A DNA stretch of 61,508 nucleotides from assembly GCA_017563185.1 (NCBI GenBank), contig JAFXIL010000123.1, positions 1 to 61,508 of the forward strand, in the 5' to 3' direction. The position numbers and the translations under genes are program-made. The stretch is from Kiritimatiellia bacterium. GTDB taxonomy: Bacteria > Verrucomicrobiota > Kiritimatiellia > RFP12 > UBA1067. Shown one piece after another: positions 26,890 to 37,047 of the stretch (position 1 is the stretch's first letter; each line of letters begins with the position of its first letter). The notes beneath the pieces are model-generated. The model saw only the letters and a program-made list of their open reading frames with translations. It was not told where the DNA came from and made no database searches.

Positions 26890-28494
26890 TTACATTCGCG
26901 TGTAGCGCGGCCCGTCGCCGCCCTGGGGGAAGGTCCAGTCGATGTTCTCGAACGGACACTTGATCTTGCACGTCTTGCAGTGCAGGCAGTTCGAAAAGTC
27001 GATCTGCAGGCGCTCGCCCTCGCGGCGGTACACCTCGGCCGGGCAGAAGCGCGTGCAGGGCGAGCCGTACGTCGCCTCGCACTCGGCGCACTTCGACGGA
27101 TCGCGCAGCCTGAGGTGGCATGGCTGGTCCTCTTCATGCACGGTGCCGCTCATGAAGACGTCGGTAAGACGGTCCGGCTGCGTTGGCGCCGCCTCCACGT
27201 CGTCCGCCGCCTCGCGCTCGAGCGCGCCCTTCTCAAGCGGCTTCATCGCCTTCGCGTCGCCTTCGTCGCAGCCCGGCACGCGGAAGTTCGGGAACTTGCC
27301 GCACGTCATCCACGCGAGGCCCGCCGCCATCACGCCGTACGGCATGCCCCAGGAGAACGACGCGCGCACGTTCCTCACGCGCTCCATCTCCTTCCACCCA
27401 GTCGTGGACTTCAGAAGCTCGAAGTACTTTGGCCCCGCCTCGCCCGAGCCCGCAAGCTCGCCGAGCATCGCCGCCGCCGCTACCTGCGCGCTCTGGAACG
27501 CGATGTGCACGCCCTTGATGCGAAGGGAGTCCACCAGCCCCGCGCCGTCGCCCACGATCAGACAGCCCGGCACGTAGGGCGTGGGCACAGAGTAGAAACC
27601 TCCCTCGGGAATCACCTTCGCGCCGTATGCCACGGACTTCCCGCCCTTGATGTGCGGCGCAACCGCGCTAGACGACTTGAAGCGGCGGAAAAGCCTGAAC
27701 GGATCGATCTCGGCGCGCGCGTAGTCGAGCGCGTACGCATAGCCCACCATCACCTGCGTCTCGGAGACGTGGTACACGAACCCGCCGCCGTACGTGTTGA
27801 AGTCGGCCGGCCAGCCGAACGTGTGCATCACCTCGCCAGCGGTCTGCGTGCCGGACGGCACCTCGATCAGCTCCTTGATGGCGATGGCGTATGTTGGCGG
27901 GCGCACGCCCTGAAGCTTCTTTTCCGCGATCAGCTTGTCGGTGAGGATGCCGCAGCCGCCTTCCGCGAGAACCGTGACCTTCGCGCGTATCTCCTCCGAC
28001 GCGAGATAGTTGCTCTTCTTGGCGCCGTTCTTGTCGAGCCCCTTCTCGCCCGTGCGCGCGCCGACTATGCGCCCGTCCTTCTCAACGAGCTCCGTGACCG
28101 CGTAGCCCGTGTAGAACTCCGCGCCCTCCTTCTGCGCTATCTGCGCGAGATAGGCCGTCACCTTCGTGAGCGACACAACAGGGAAGTCCTTCGAGCTCAT
28201 CAGCTGCGGCACCCAGGGAATCTTCACGGAGAAGCCGCGCGTCATGTTGCAGCGGAACGACTCCTTCACCACCTTCGCCTCGCACGGCAGCTTCGCCACC
28301 TCCTCGTCGGTGAGCAGACCCTTGAACCCGCTTGGGTCTATGATGGCGCCGGAAAGGACATGCGAACCGGGCGAACGACCTTTGTCAAGCACCACGACGC
28401 GCGGCTTCTCGCCGCTTGCCCTGCGCCTGAGCGCGATCGCGGTGGCAAGCCCGGCGGGCCCCGCACCTATGACAAGTATGTCTGTTTCAATCAT
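26890..28494 (-). CDS. Electron transfer flavoprotein-quinone oxidoreductase
   Basis: 534 residues, close to the usual ~550. It passes electrons from ETF to the membrane quinone pool through FAD and one 4Fe-4S cluster. The FAD motif VIGAGPAGLATAIALR is at 8-23. A quinone/membrane-binding region lies mid-protein. The C-terminal ferredoxin-type domain has CTRFCPAEVY and CLHCKTCKIKCP. The partner EtfAB is encoded about 12 kb away in the same orientation (40803-42855). It sits between coaX and Gfo/Idh with gaps of 22 and 25 bp, so all are in one transcript. Confidence 0.9.
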   Translation of the reverse strand: MIETDILVIGAGPAGLATAIALRRRASGEKPRVVVLDKGRSPGSHVLSGAIIDPSGFKGLLTDEEVAKLPCEAKVVKESFRCNMTRGFSVKIPWVPQLMSSKDFPVVSLTKVTAYLAQIAQKEGAEFYTGYAVTELVEKDGRIVGARTGEKGLDKNGAKKSNYLASEEIRAKVTVLAEGGCGILTDKLIAEKKLQGVRPPTYAIAIKELIEVPSGTQTAGEVMHTFGWPADFNTYGGGFVYHVSETQVMVGYAYALDYARAEIDPFRLFRRFKSSSAVAPHIKGGKSVAYGAKVIPEGGFYSVPTPYVPGCLIVGDGAGLVDSLRIKGVHIAFQSAQVAAAAMLGELAGSGEAGPKYFELLKSTTGWKEMERVRNVRASFSWGMPYGVMAAGLAWMTCGKFPNFRVPGCDEGDAKAMKPLEKGALEREAADDVEAAPTQPDRLTDVFMSGTVHEEDQPCHLRLRDPSKCAECEATYGSPCTRFCPAEVYRREGERLQIDFSNCLHCKTCKIKCPFENIDWTFPQGGDGPRYTRM

Positions 28495-28516
28495 CTGCCT
28501 ATCTCCGAGTGACGAT

Positions 28517-29326
28517 TTATTTTACCATATTCCGCCGCGAATTGCGAGAACGGCTTGCAGAGCGGAGAACCTCGGGCGAGCGGGACGCCAGAAGCCCCGC
28601 GCCATGCAGGGTGAGGGTGGCGTCCACCGTGAACGGCATTCCGCTGCCCTTCAGCACCCACTTCGCGAACCCGCCCGTGGCCACAAGCCGGAAGTCCGTG
28701 GAGAAGTTCGCCGCGAGCGTGCCCACTATCTCCCGCACCATCCCCCTGTATCCCACGTACGCGCCGAAGCGCATCGCCTCCTCAGTGGACCTTCCGATGC
28801 GCGGGCATCTCCCGCCCAGCTTCATGCGCGGCAGCTTCGCCGTGCGCTCGTAGAGATAGTCGCGCATGAGCGGGAACCCGGGCGCGATCACGCCTCCGCG
28901 CCACATGCGGTCTGCCGTGACGGCTGCCGCGGTGAACGCAGTTCCGAAGTCGCACACCACCACCGGCGCGCCGTAGCGGTCAACCGCCGCCGCGGCGTCG
29001 GCAAGGCGGTCCGCGCCAATCGTCTCGGGACGCGGATAGTCTAGCCGCAGCCCCAGCAGAGGCGGCGCCACCTGAGAGAAAAGCTCGTGCGTTATCGGCA
29101 CGAAGGGGAGTGCGAGCGTCTTCGCGAGGCGCCGCCACGCGGCATCGGCCTTCGGCACCACAGAGAGGTAGGCCATTGCGCACGCGCCGGCGGACGCCAT
29201 CGCGCGCACCTTCGCAGACGCGCCCGCGAAACCGTCGTCGCAGTGCGCAACGCAGGTCACGCGGCCGTCGGACCATTTGCCGACGGCCGTGGAGGTGTTG
29301 CCCACGTCAACAACGACAAGCTTCAT
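28517..29326 (-). CDS. coaX: Type III pantothenate kinase
   Basis: 269 residues from ATG 29326 (the frame opens at 29374 but overlaps the previous gene). It phosphorylates pantothenate, the first step of coenzyme A synthesis. It has the ASKHA fold: phosphate loop VVVDVGNTS at 4-12, the conserved GADRLADAAAAV near 105, and CDFGTAFTAAAV near 129. It is a monovalent-cation-dependent dimer in known members. It is 16 bp from the GDPD gene and 22 bp from ETF-QO. Confidence 0.92.
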   Translation of the reverse strand: MKLVVVDVGNTSTAVGKWSDGRVTCVAHCDDGFAGASAKVRAMASAGACAMAYLSVVPKADAAWRRLAKTLALPFVPITHELFSQVAPPLLGLRLDYPRPETIGADRLADAAAAVDRYGAPVVVCDFGTAFTAAAVTADRMWRGGVIAPGFPLMRDYLYERTAKLPRMKLGGRCPRIGRSTEEAMRFGAYVGYRGMVREIVGTLAANFSTDFRLVATGGFAKWVLKGSGMPFTVDATLTLHGAGLLASRSPEVLRSASRSRNSRRNMVK

Positions 29327-29342
29327 CGCAAGTCGCCCTTTT

Positions 29343-30281
29343 CTATTCAAGCGTATGGCGACCAATGGACTCAAGATACTTGATGCAGTCGGCGGGGCGG
29401 TCGGTCTGGATCATCGTGGCGCCCTTGTCAAGACACCATCCCCAGGAGCCCTTGGCGTCGCCACCATGCCCGCGCTCGTCGGTGTGACCGGCGCAGAGAG
29501 AGTCCCAGAGCGTGTTTATCCAGATGCGCGGGCCGGCCTTGTCCTTGGCAAGCGCATCAAGAACGTCGATGGGCTTCTCTGCCTTGAAGCAGAGCTCGTA
29601 GGCGATCGGCTTGCGGGCCTGGGTCTGCCAGTCGTTGAACTTCTCCATCGCGCCCTCGCGGTTGATCCAGATGATGGGCATGAAGCAGAGCGAGCCGTTC
29701 ATCACGTCGTCCCAGCTCTTGCCAAACGTCGCCTTCACCTGCGCGGGCGACATCTCGCCCTTGAGAATCACGTACTTCTCCATGTTGTTGCGCTTCACGC
29801 ATTCGAGTATCTCGGTGGGCCAGAAGCGGAACTTGTCGATGTTTATGAGGATCTTGCCGCGAGCGATCTCAAAGGCCTCTTCGAGGGATAGCACTTCGTA
29901 CTTCGTGACCTTGGCGTTCTTGCCGCCCTGGTTCTCCCTGAGATGGAACTTCTTGATCTCGGCGAGGGTGTGGTCGGCCACCTTGCCCTTGCCTTCGGTG
30001 ACGCGGTCGAGCTTGCGGTCGTGAAGAAGCACGAAACGTCCGTCCTTGGTGCGGCACACGTCGAGCTCCACGATGTCGGCGCCGTGGTTGATGGCGCCAA
30101 TGATGGCGTCGCGCGAGTTCTCTGGGTAGTGGCGCCAGTCGCCGCGGTGCATGGTGACGAACACGTAGTTGCGGTCGTTGCCGTCGAGCTTGGCGCGGAT
30201 CTTGTCGGCGCGGGTGGCGCCTTCGGCGGAGGCGCCGAACGCAAGCGCGGCGCACACGAGAGATAGCATGATCTTCTTCAT
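29343..30281 (-). CDS. Secreted glycerophosphodiester phosphodiesterase
   Basis: 312 residues. It hydrolyses glycerophosphodiesters from lipid turnover. A signal peptide ends GASAEG. The TIM-barrel motifs are present: MHRGDW (His-Arg-Gly), PENSRDA, VELDVCRTKDG (metal ligands Glu and Asp), VLLHDRKLDRVT (His-Asp pair) and INIDKF. It is first in the transcript that continues through coaX, ETF-QO, Gfo/Idh and the protease. A 187-bp gap with an inverted repeat lies upstream. Confidence 0.9.
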   Translation of the reverse strand: MKKIMLSLVCAALAFGASAEGATRADKIRAKLDGNDRNYVFVTMHRGDWRHYPENSRDAIIGAINHGADIVELDVCRTKDGRFVLLHDRKLDRVTEGKGKVADHTLAEIKKFHLRENQGGKNAKVTKYEVLSLEEAFEIARGKILINIDKFRFWPTEILECVKRNNMEKYVILKGEMSPAQVKATFGKSWDDVMNGSLCFMPIIWINREGAMEKFNDWQTQARKPIAYELCFKAEKPIDVLDALAKDKAGPRIWINTLWDSLCAGHTDERGHGGDAKGSWGWCLDKGATMIQTDRPADCIKYLESIGRHTLE

Positions 30282-30373
30282 TTGTCTTTTCCTCCTTGTG
30301 GGTTGGCTTTATTCTATCAGATTCTGTCGCGGTGCGCAATCGGCTTGGCTGTAACAACGCGGAATGCCAGTAT

Positions 30374-30415
30374 CCAGTTCCGATTCCCAATTGGAAACAT
30401 TGGCATTGGAACTGG
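30374..30415. repeat. Inverted repeat upstream of the GDPD gene
   Basis: The arms ccagttcc (30374-30381) and ggaactgg (30408-30415) are exact complements, with ccaattgg as a smaller palindrome in the loop. TGCCAG at 30366 and CTGGCA at 30412 can extend it in an alternative pairing. No T-run follows, so it does not look like a simple terminator; it could be an operator or transcript structure. Confidence 0.4.
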
Positions 30416-30468
30416 CAGCACTTCCGAATTGGCAACATTCACATCTCATGGGGACGGTCCATGCAAGT

Positions 30469-33123
30469 TCATTCAATCGAGACGATGCGGTCGAATTCGC
30501 GCTGCGACATCTTCATGAGGAAGCTTTCGCCGCCTGAGATCACTTCGCCCGCGATGAAACGCTTCGTCTCTAGAAGTTCGTCCACATGATCTTCGAGCGT
30601 GCCAGCGCAGATGAACGTGTGCACGAACACCGTCTTCGTCTGCCCAATGCGGTGCGCACGGTCGGTCGCCTGGTTCTCCACCGCCGGATTCCACCACCTG
30701 TCGAAGTGCACCACATGCGTTGCGCGCGTGAGGTTGAGGCCGAAGCCGCCTGCCTTGAGCGAAAGGATGAACACATTAGGCTCGGCTGACGCGTTGAACG
30801 CCGCAATCTCCGCCTCGCGCTGCGCAGGCGAAAGCGAGCCGTGCAGAAACGGGAAGAGACGCCCGAACGTCTCCTGCAGATGAGCGCGGATCATCCGCCC
30901 CACCTTCGCGTACTGCGTGAAAACGAGGCACGACTCGCCGCCATCGAACATCTCCGCGAGCAGCTCGTCGAGGCGCGCGAGCTTCCCTTCGCCGTCGCAG
31001 ACGAGCTTGAGCTCCGTGAGAAGCGCAAGCATGCGCCCGCGCGACGACTCGCCACCCGCTACGTCAGTGCGATACGACGCAAGCGCCGTCTCGTACTGAC
31101 GACGCTGCTCAAACGAGAGCGGACAATACTCGCGCACCTCCCTCTTCTCGCCCAGCTCCGCCGCCACGCCAGGATCCGTCTTGAGCCTTCGAAGCATGAA
31201 CGGCTCAAGCACATGCCTCAGCCGCGCCGCCGCCCCTCCCTGAGAGTCAGTGCGGATCGACTTCGTGAAATCCTCCTCGAAACTCTTCCGTTCGCCAAGA
31301 AGCCCAGGATTCAATATCTCCTCCAGCGACCACAGGTCGTTCGCGCTGTTCTCGAACGGCGTTCCCGTGAGCGCCACCTTTACCGGAACGTCCAGGGCGC
31401 GCGCGGCCTTCGCGGCGCGCGTATCGGGATTCTTGACGGTCTGCGCCTCGTCCAGAACGAGTGCCGAGAATCCTACGGACGCGAGATCGGCGAAGTCGCG
31501 CACGAAAAGCGAATATCCCGTAACCACCACGTCGGCCGCCTTGCACGCGCGGCGCAGCGTGCCGCCGATAGACCTCTCGCCGCCCTGATGCAGCAGCACC
31601 TTCAGCCCAGGCGCGAAACGCCTGAACTCGCGCGTCCAGTTCGTTGTAACGGAAACAGGCGCCACCACCAGCACGGGACGCGTCTTGAGACTCAGAATAA
31701 AGGCAATGGCCTGAATCGTCTTGCCGAGGCCCATGTCGTCCGCAAGGCACGGACCAAACCCCCACCTCGCCAGGAACGCTAGCCACGAATACCCTCTCTG
31801 CTGATAGTCGCGCAGCGCGCCCTTGAGTCCATCCGGCGGTGGCAGTATCTTGAACTGCTGCTCGCCGCGCAGTTCGTTGAGAAGGCCACGCAGCCACCCG
31901 TGCGCACTCACCTTCGCCACGCGCAGTCGCCCTGCACGCCCCACGCCGAATGCGAACGACGCCGCCTCGCGCATGGTGAGCTTCTTCGACTTCGTGGCCT
32001 TGATCGCGCGCATCGCCTCGCGCAGCACATTGCGGTCCACCTCGATCCACCTGTCGCGGAAGAAGACGAGCGAACTGCCCTGGTCGAGAAGGAACTGCAG
32101 CTCCCTCTCCGTCACCTTCTCACCGTCAACGCGAATCGTCAGCTTCGCCGCCACCTTCTGCGATGCGGCGGGCGAAGCGCCTTCTGCCCCGCCGCCTCCC
32201 TTCGGCGATGCTGCCGGCGAAAGGTCGGCCTCGGCCGTGAGGTGCTCACCAGTAACGCCGTCCGGCATGTCAACTGCGAAGCCTGCTGCCGAGAGGACCT
32301 GCGCTCCCGTGCGCAGGAACGCCTCGGCCTCCGAAAGCGTGAGCGGCGCCGCGCCGCCGCGCATCCCGCCGAGCGGCGGGAAGAGAGCGGCGGCCTGGCC
32401 TAGCGAAACGAGGCCGAGCCGCGTGACGGGAGGGGCGGCGAGCGTGAGAAGCCACGGCGAATCAGCATTGTGCGGAGGCACGAGGGCGAAACGCAACGCG
32501 GCGCGGTCGGCAGCCGACACCACAAGCGGCGCGCGCCAAGCCTCTAGATCGCGCGCGAGAGCAAGAGCGCTCTCGCGATCGCTCCACCTAAGGCGTCCTG
32601 AGTCGCTGCGAAGAGCCGCCACCCAGGCATCATGCACGGTATCGTGCGCCGAATCGTCCGCCTCCAAGACAGTACGATGGGCTCGGCGCGCCAGCTCGTC
32701 GACGCACCACTCAACAAAAACCCTTTCGCGCGGAGTGCAGTCAGGAACCTCCGCCACAGCACGCCATCGCGCCGCAAAGGCGCCGTCCTCCTCTTTGATC
32801 GAAGGCAGGTAGCACCCGGCGGCGATAATTCGGGCTGCGGAACGGAAAAGCTCCGCCGCGCGCAGCGTGTCTCCACCGAGAAACACGCCGCGCTTGAAGC
32901 GACGCACGCGAACGTCAGAGAGGAACATCAGCAGGTTCGGCGGCGTTGGACGCAAAAGCGAATCGTCTTCAGCTTCTTCAAAACCATCCGCATACCACAC
33001 AACCTCGCGCACAGCGGTCGCAAGCGCCTCGCCGCGCAGTGGCTTCAAGTCGCCGCCTTCGCCCGCCTCGGCACGAAACGCGGCGCGGCCATCATCGGCA
33101 ATCTCGACGTGCAGCTCAAACAT
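30469..33123 (-). CDS. SNF2 family DNA helicase/translocase
   Basis: 884 residues from ATG 33123, overlapping rpe by 8 bp; a longer frame from 33216 lies inside rpe. It is an ATP-driven DNA translocase of the Rad54/HepA superfamily. The first ~420 residues are a family-specific N-terminal region. Then come the Walker A motif DDMGLGKT near 462-469, the Walker B motif DEAQ near 557, LTGTPFENSANDLWS, and the C-terminal RecA domain with FTQYAKVGRM and NPAVENQATDRAHRIGQ. No nuclease domain is visible. It is likely involved in transcription recycling or DNA repair. Confidence 0.92.
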   Translation of the reverse strand: MFELHVEIADDGRAAFRAEAGEGGDLKPLRGEALATAVREVVWYADGFEEAEDDSLLRPTPPNLLMFLSDVRVRRFKRGVFLGGDTLRAAELFRSAARIIAAGCYLPSIKEEDGAFAARWRAVAEVPDCTPRERVFVEWCVDELARRAHRTVLEADDSAHDTVHDAWVAALRSDSGRLRWSDRESALALARDLEAWRAPLVVSAADRAALRFALVPPHNADSPWLLTLAAPPVTRLGLVSLGQAAALFPPLGGMRGGAAPLTLSEAEAFLRTGAQVLSAAGFAVDMPDGVTGEHLTAEADLSPAASPKGGGGAEGASPAASQKVAAKLTIRVDGEKVTERELQFLLDQGSSLVFFRDRWIEVDRNVLREAMRAIKATKSKKLTMREAASFAFGVGRAGRLRVAKVSAHGWLRGLLNELRGEQQFKILPPPDGLKGALRDYQQRGYSWLAFLARWGFGPCLADDMGLGKTIQAIAFILSLKTRPVLVVAPVSVTTNWTREFRRFAPGLKVLLHQGGERSIGGTLRRACKAADVVVTGYSLFVRDFADLASVGFSALVLDEAQTVKNPDTRAAKAARALDVPVKVALTGTPFENSANDLWSLEEILNPGLLGERKSFEEDFTKSIRTDSQGGAAARLRHVLEPFMLRRLKTDPGVAAELGEKREVREYCPLSFEQRRQYETALASYRTDVAGGESSRGRMLALLTELKLVCDGEGKLARLDELLAEMFDGGESCLVFTQYAKVGRMIRAHLQETFGRLFPFLHGSLSPAQREAEIAAFNASAEPNVFILSLKAGGFGLNLTRATHVVHFDRWWNPAVENQATDRAHRIGQTKTVFVHTFICAGTLEDHVDELLETKRFIAGEVISGGESFLMKMSQREFDRIVSIE

Positions 33124-33787
33124 GACTCCCCGCGAATGCCTTCTCGCAGGCATCGCGCAGAGCAGCCACGCCGAGCGCCATGTCGGCCATTTTGAAGAGG
33201 TGGCTGCCGGCCACAAACTGGTTCGCGCCAGCCGCTGCGGCCAGCACTCCTGTTTCGGCGTTCACGCCGCCGTCCACCATGATGTCGAGCTGGGGACGCA
33301 ACGCGCGCGCCTCGGCTATCTTCGGCAGACACTCCTTGATGAACGCCTGCCCGCCGTAACCGGGATGGACGGTCATCACAAGCAGCTCGTCACACTCGTC
33401 CAGATACGGCATAACGCGCACTATGGGCGTCTCGGGATTGACGACAAGGGCCGCACGCGCGCCGAGCGCGCGGATGCGCGCAAGCACGGCATGCAGATCG
33501 CAGTCGGCCTCGATATGCACCTGCACTGTCTGCGCGCCGGCGGAGACGAACTTCTCGAGATAAAGATCTGGCCGCGTCATCATCAGATGCACATGACGGT
33601 AGAAGCCAGGCTCCACTCGCCTGCACATCTCCACCACTGCTGGACCGAACGAGAGATTCGGAACGAAGTGGGCATCCATCACATCAAGGTGAAGTGCGTC
33701 TGCGCCAGAAGAGGCGGCGCGCGAGACGTCCTTTGCAAGGGCGCCCTGGTCGGCCGCCAGAAGAGAGGGAAGTATCTGTATGCGCAT
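33116..33787 (-). CDS. rpe: Ribulose-phosphate 3-epimerase
   Basis: 223 residues from ATG 33787, preceded by GAAGGGAACA. It interconverts ribulose-5-P and xylulose-5-P in the pentose phosphate pathway. TIM-barrel signatures: ILPSLLAAD at 4-12, HLDVMDAHFVPNLSFGP near 35-51 (metal-binding His and Asp), HLMMTRPD near 69, VMTVHPGYGGQAF near 142, and DIMVDGGVN near 173 (catalytic Asp). Its stop lies inside the start of the SNF2 gene, so the two are coupled. Confidence 0.95.
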   Translation of the reverse strand: MRIQILPSLLAADQGALAKDVSRAASSGADALHLDVMDAHFVPNLSFGPAVVEMCRRVEPGFYRHVHLMMTRPDLYLEKFVSAGAQTVQVHIEADCDLHAVLARIRALGARAALVVNPETPIVRVMPYLDECDELLVMTVHPGYGGQAFIKECLPKIAEARALRPQLDIMVDGGVNAETGVLAAAAGANQFVAGSHLFKMADMALGVAALRDACEKAFAGSHV

Positions 33788-33813
33788 AGTTGTTCCCTTC
33801 TCCGCCACAAAGG

Positions 33814-36800
33814 CTATTCCATGATGAGACGCACGGGGCCGACGAGACCGGACTTCACGAGCTTGGTGCCTTTGCCGCAGCAGGGAATGCTCGTCCATGT
33901 GGGACGCTTCGCCACGTCGTTGTCGCCCACAAGACGGTTGATCCACAGGTCGCACACCTCCACCTCGAGCTCGTTCATTCCCTCGCGCACGAACTTCGTG
34001 ACATCAAGGCGATAGGGCTCGAAGCAGACGCCGCCCGCGTACTTGCCGTTCACCTTCACCTTTGCGGTCACCGCCACGTCGCCAAGATCGAGCACAACGC
34101 GCGCGCCCGGCTTGCCGCAGCGGAACTTCGTGCGGTACGTGATGCGGCCAGAGTAGTGCTTCACGGCGGAATCATCCGAAGTGGAGAGATCGAAGAGCCT
34201 GGACGTCTTCAGAGGACGCGACGGACCGCGGTGGAGGGCGTCGCTCTGGAACTCGAGCGTCCAGGGTCCGGCGATCTCGATGGGCGCCTTGGCTGGCACT
34301 GCTGCGTTTCCGGTGCGTCCCGCGGCGTCCTTCGCGAACACCACGAACACGCTTCCATGACGTGCGAGCGAGAGGTTGACAAGCGTGCGCCCGTTTTCGA
34401 AGCGCCAGGTGTCGGCCTCGCGCATCTCGCCGGTTGCTGCGTCCCACAGCTCGGGCACGCGCCCGCTCACGCGGAACGACACATCCACTGACGGAGCTGG
34501 CTTCCCGCCGAAGCAGGCCACAAAGTAGATTTCTGCATTGGGCATCGTGCGGTGCGCGTGGATGAGGTGGCTGCGCCCGTCGTGCAGAAGGTCCGTCTCG
34601 ACGCCGCGCATGGCGAACGCCTCGTCCATCGAAAGGCCCCAGGCGATGGTGCCCTTGCCGCGGCGGGCGCTCTTCACGGTCTTTCCGTCCACCTCGCCCC
34701 AGAGACGGTCGGCGATTTCCTTCACGCGCGCATCGGCCTGCGGCTGGCCCGCGAGCGAAGGAGAGCGCAGCGGCTTCGGACCCATCACGAACGCTCCTGC
34801 GTGCACAAGCTTCTCGATGCGGGCAAGCAGTTCGGGGCGCATCGTCTCGAGCTTCGGAAGCACCAGCACCTCGTATGTGGTGCCATGCGGCAGCACGATG
34901 CGCCCTTTCGCGTCCACGCCCGCCGTCTCGCGCAGCACCTCGGCGTTGATGTAGTCGAGCTGGCGGCCGCGCGGCACGGGGGGATCCATAACGCCAGTCA
35001 TCTTCGGCACGTCCTCGCCGATGAAGTATGCGGCGTCGGCAACGTTGAGTCCCTGCTGGAGCATGTAGCCGGTTCGCTTGAGGTAGCCGGTGAAGAGATC
35101 GAAATGCTCAAACCATGTGTTGTGGCGGTTGAACTCGTTGCCGAACCAGGCGATGAAGCCAGGTGCGCGGTCATCGGGCTGGTGGATGTAGAGATGCAGG
35201 ATGGTGGCGTTGATGCCGTCCGCGAAGAAACGGTCGGTGCGCGACTTGAGGTCCATCGGCGTACGTGCGTATGGACGGCCGCCGCAGGTGTTGGATTCGG
35301 CCCATATCTGGCGCTTGCCGTAGATGTGGCCGCAGCTTGAGGCGGCGCGGTTCTCGATGTCGCCGAGCGAGCCCTCGCTCCAGAACTCGCCGCCAATACC
35401 GTCCGACTGGCCGCCGTACTGCAGGAACTCGCCGGGAAAACCCCAGTGTCCGTAGCATTCAAGCCATGTGCGCAGGCCATGGTGGTTGCTCGCTGCGCGC
35501 AGGCCGCCCACGTAGGAGTACGCGACTTCATCGGCGATGAAGCGGCGGAGGTCCCAGAGGAAACGGTTGGAATCGGCGCGGCTAGCAGCGGGCATTCCAA
35601 AGAATGCGGGAAGATACGGAGTGGGGTCGTAGCCGAAGGAGGCCTTGAAGCGAGCGGCAAAGTCGTCCGTGAAGTTCTGTCCGCCCATTTCGTAGCTGTC
35701 GAGCACCGTGTGGCGTATGGCCTTGCGGTGGGCGGGCGGCGTGCGGGCGAGGATCTTGCCGAGGTAGGCGTCGAAGTGAGCGGCCACATGGGCACGGCTC
35801 ATCTTGTCCACCTCGTATCCCGTGGCTTCGGGATTTGCGGGACCGTTCTTCGTGCCGGTGGGAGCGGCGGCGAAGCGGTAGATGACCCACTTGCCGGCGG
35901 GCACCTGCCAGTCGAGCGCGCCGTCAGCCGCCACCTTGCCACGCAGCACAACGGCCTTTGCGGGATCGAGCGCGGTGCCGGGAGCGTTTTCGGGCTCGGC
36001 AGGCCACTGGTATTCGTTCCACATCGGCAGCGGGCTTTCGAACATCTTCGCGAGCGTCTTCTCGTATGCGCGCGCCACGAGCGGCGCGCCGCAGACTGCA
36101 ACGGATGCGAATCGGGACTGGTGGCGGCCCTGAGGCGCCACTGTGACACGGAACTTGTTCGCCGTCACAGGCGCGAAAGAGGCGAGAATGGGCGCGTGAG
36201 GGGCAAAGCCAACATTGCCTGAATGGTTCACACGGCTGAACGGCATGTCACACAGCGTCTTCCATGCGCCGTTCTTGTCCGCAGCCTCCACCTTCACGCG
36301 GCCAGCTATCTTACCATCGATGAAAGCGAGTTCGGCCGACTGCGCGGTGAACGGCGCTTGGGATGCCAACTCCACCACGAGCGGTTTCCCGGCTAGCTGC
36401 AAAAGAGAGTCGTTGACGTCCTTCGTCTCAATTCTGTCGGCGAAGCCAGCCGGCATGGGATATGCCACGGCAAGGACGTCGCGGCAGTCCTCGGCAGGCG
36501 CACACTCAAACTTCGGCGCGGGCAGCTTCACGCCCGACCTCGGACCCTCCACCACCACGCTGCTCGCCACTAGGCGGCGCATCGCCTGTTCGGGCTTCAC
36601 CCAGGGTCCGCCGCTCTGGCTCCACCCGGGCGAGTTGAACAGCCCTATCTCGATGTCGAGCGCGCTCGCCGTCTCGAACGCCGTCGCGAGAGCCTTCTCC
36701 CATTCTGGGGAGAAGGTCTTCACCGGACCCTGCTTGTTTCCGCCGCCGCCGATGTCGCCGATGTAGGCGCGGTCGATGCCGGCGCGCTTCATCGCCTGAA

Positions 36801-37035
36801 GGTCTTTCTTCACGCCCTCGCTGGTGACGTTGCCGGCCATCCAGTACCAGTATGCGCCGGTGCGCACCTTGCCGAACGGGTCGCGGAAGTCGGCCGCCAT
36901 CTCGGCGTATGCGGGATTGGTGGGCTTCTCGTTGGTGGATTCCGGCATGTCGTGCGAGAAGCGTCCGGGCGACATCTCGCCCGCGCAGACGCCGGCAAGC
37001 GCGGCGGCCGCAAACAACGAGTAAGATCTTTTCAT
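33814..37035 (-). CDS. Secreted glycoside hydrolase family 106-like (alpha-L-rhamnosidase)
   Basis: 1073 residues, the usual length of GH106. A signal peptide MKRSYSLFAAAALAGVCAGE directs export. The N-terminal part carries the GH106 hallmark stretches: YWYWMAGNVTSEGVKKDLQAM near 62-82, RAGIDRAYIGDIGGGG, and GLFNSPGWSQSGGPWV near 131-146. The C-terminal part has beta-sandwich domains, with a galactose-binding-like fold near the end (YRTKFRCGKPGARVVLDLG). It probably removes rhamnose from plant or bacterial glycans such as rhamnogalacturonan. It starts 12 bp after the lysS stop. Confidence 0.85.
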   Translation of the reverse strand: MKRSYSLFAAAALAGVCAGEMSPGRFSHDMPESTNEKPTNPAYAEMAADFRDPFGKVRTGAYWYWMAGNVTSEGVKKDLQAMKRAGIDRAYIGDIGGGGNKQGPVKTFSPEWEKALATAFETASALDIEIGLFNSPGWSQSGGPWVKPEQAMRRLVASSVVVEGPRSGVKLPAPKFECAPAEDCRDVLAVAYPMPAGFADRIETKDVNDSLLQLAGKPLVVELASQAPFTAQSAELAFIDGKIAGRVKVEAADKNGAWKTLCDMPFSRVNHSGNVGFAPHAPILASFAPVTANKFRVTVAPQGRHQSRFASVAVCGAPLVARAYEKTLAKMFESPLPMWNEYQWPAEPENAPGTALDPAKAVVLRGKVAADGALDWQVPAGKWVIYRFAAAPTGTKNGPANPEATGYEVDKMSRAHVAAHFDAYLGKILARTPPAHRKAIRHTVLDSYEMGGQNFTDDFAARFKASFGYDPTPYLPAFFGMPAASRADSNRFLWDLRRFIADEVAYSYVGGLRAASNHHGLRTWLECYGHWGFPGEFLQYGGQSDGIGGEFWSEGSLGDIENRAASSCGHIYGKRQIWAESNTCGGRPYARTPMDLKSRTDRFFADGINATILHLYIHQPDDRAPGFIAWFGNEFNRHNTWFEHFDLFTGYLKRTGYMLQQGLNVADAAYFIGEDVPKMTGVMDPPVPRGRQLDYINAEVLRETAGVDAKGRIVLPHGTTYEVLVLPKLETMRPELLARIEKLVHAGAFVMGPKPLRSPSLAGQPQADARVKEIADRLWGEVDGKTVKSARRGKGTIAWGLSMDEAFAMRGVETDLLHDGRSHLIHAHRTMPNAEIYFVACFGGKPAPSVDVSFRVSGRVPELWDAATGEMREADTWRFENGRTLVNLSLARHGSVFVVFAKDAAGRTGNAAVPAKAPIEIAGPWTLEFQSDALHRGPSRPLKTSRLFDLSTSDDSAVKHYSGRITYRTKFRCGKPGARVVLDLGDVAVTAKVKVNGKYAGGVCFEPYRLDVTKFVREGMNELEVEVCDLWINRLVGDNDVAKRPTWTSIPCCGKGTKLVKSGLVGPVRLIME

Positions 37036-37047
37036 GTCAATTCTCCT

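Noticed and set aside
26614-28512. 632-residue plus-strand frame opposite ETF-QO and Gfo/Idh
   Set aside because: Antisense shadow; the minus strand carries recognisable FAD, ferredoxin and Rossmann motifs.
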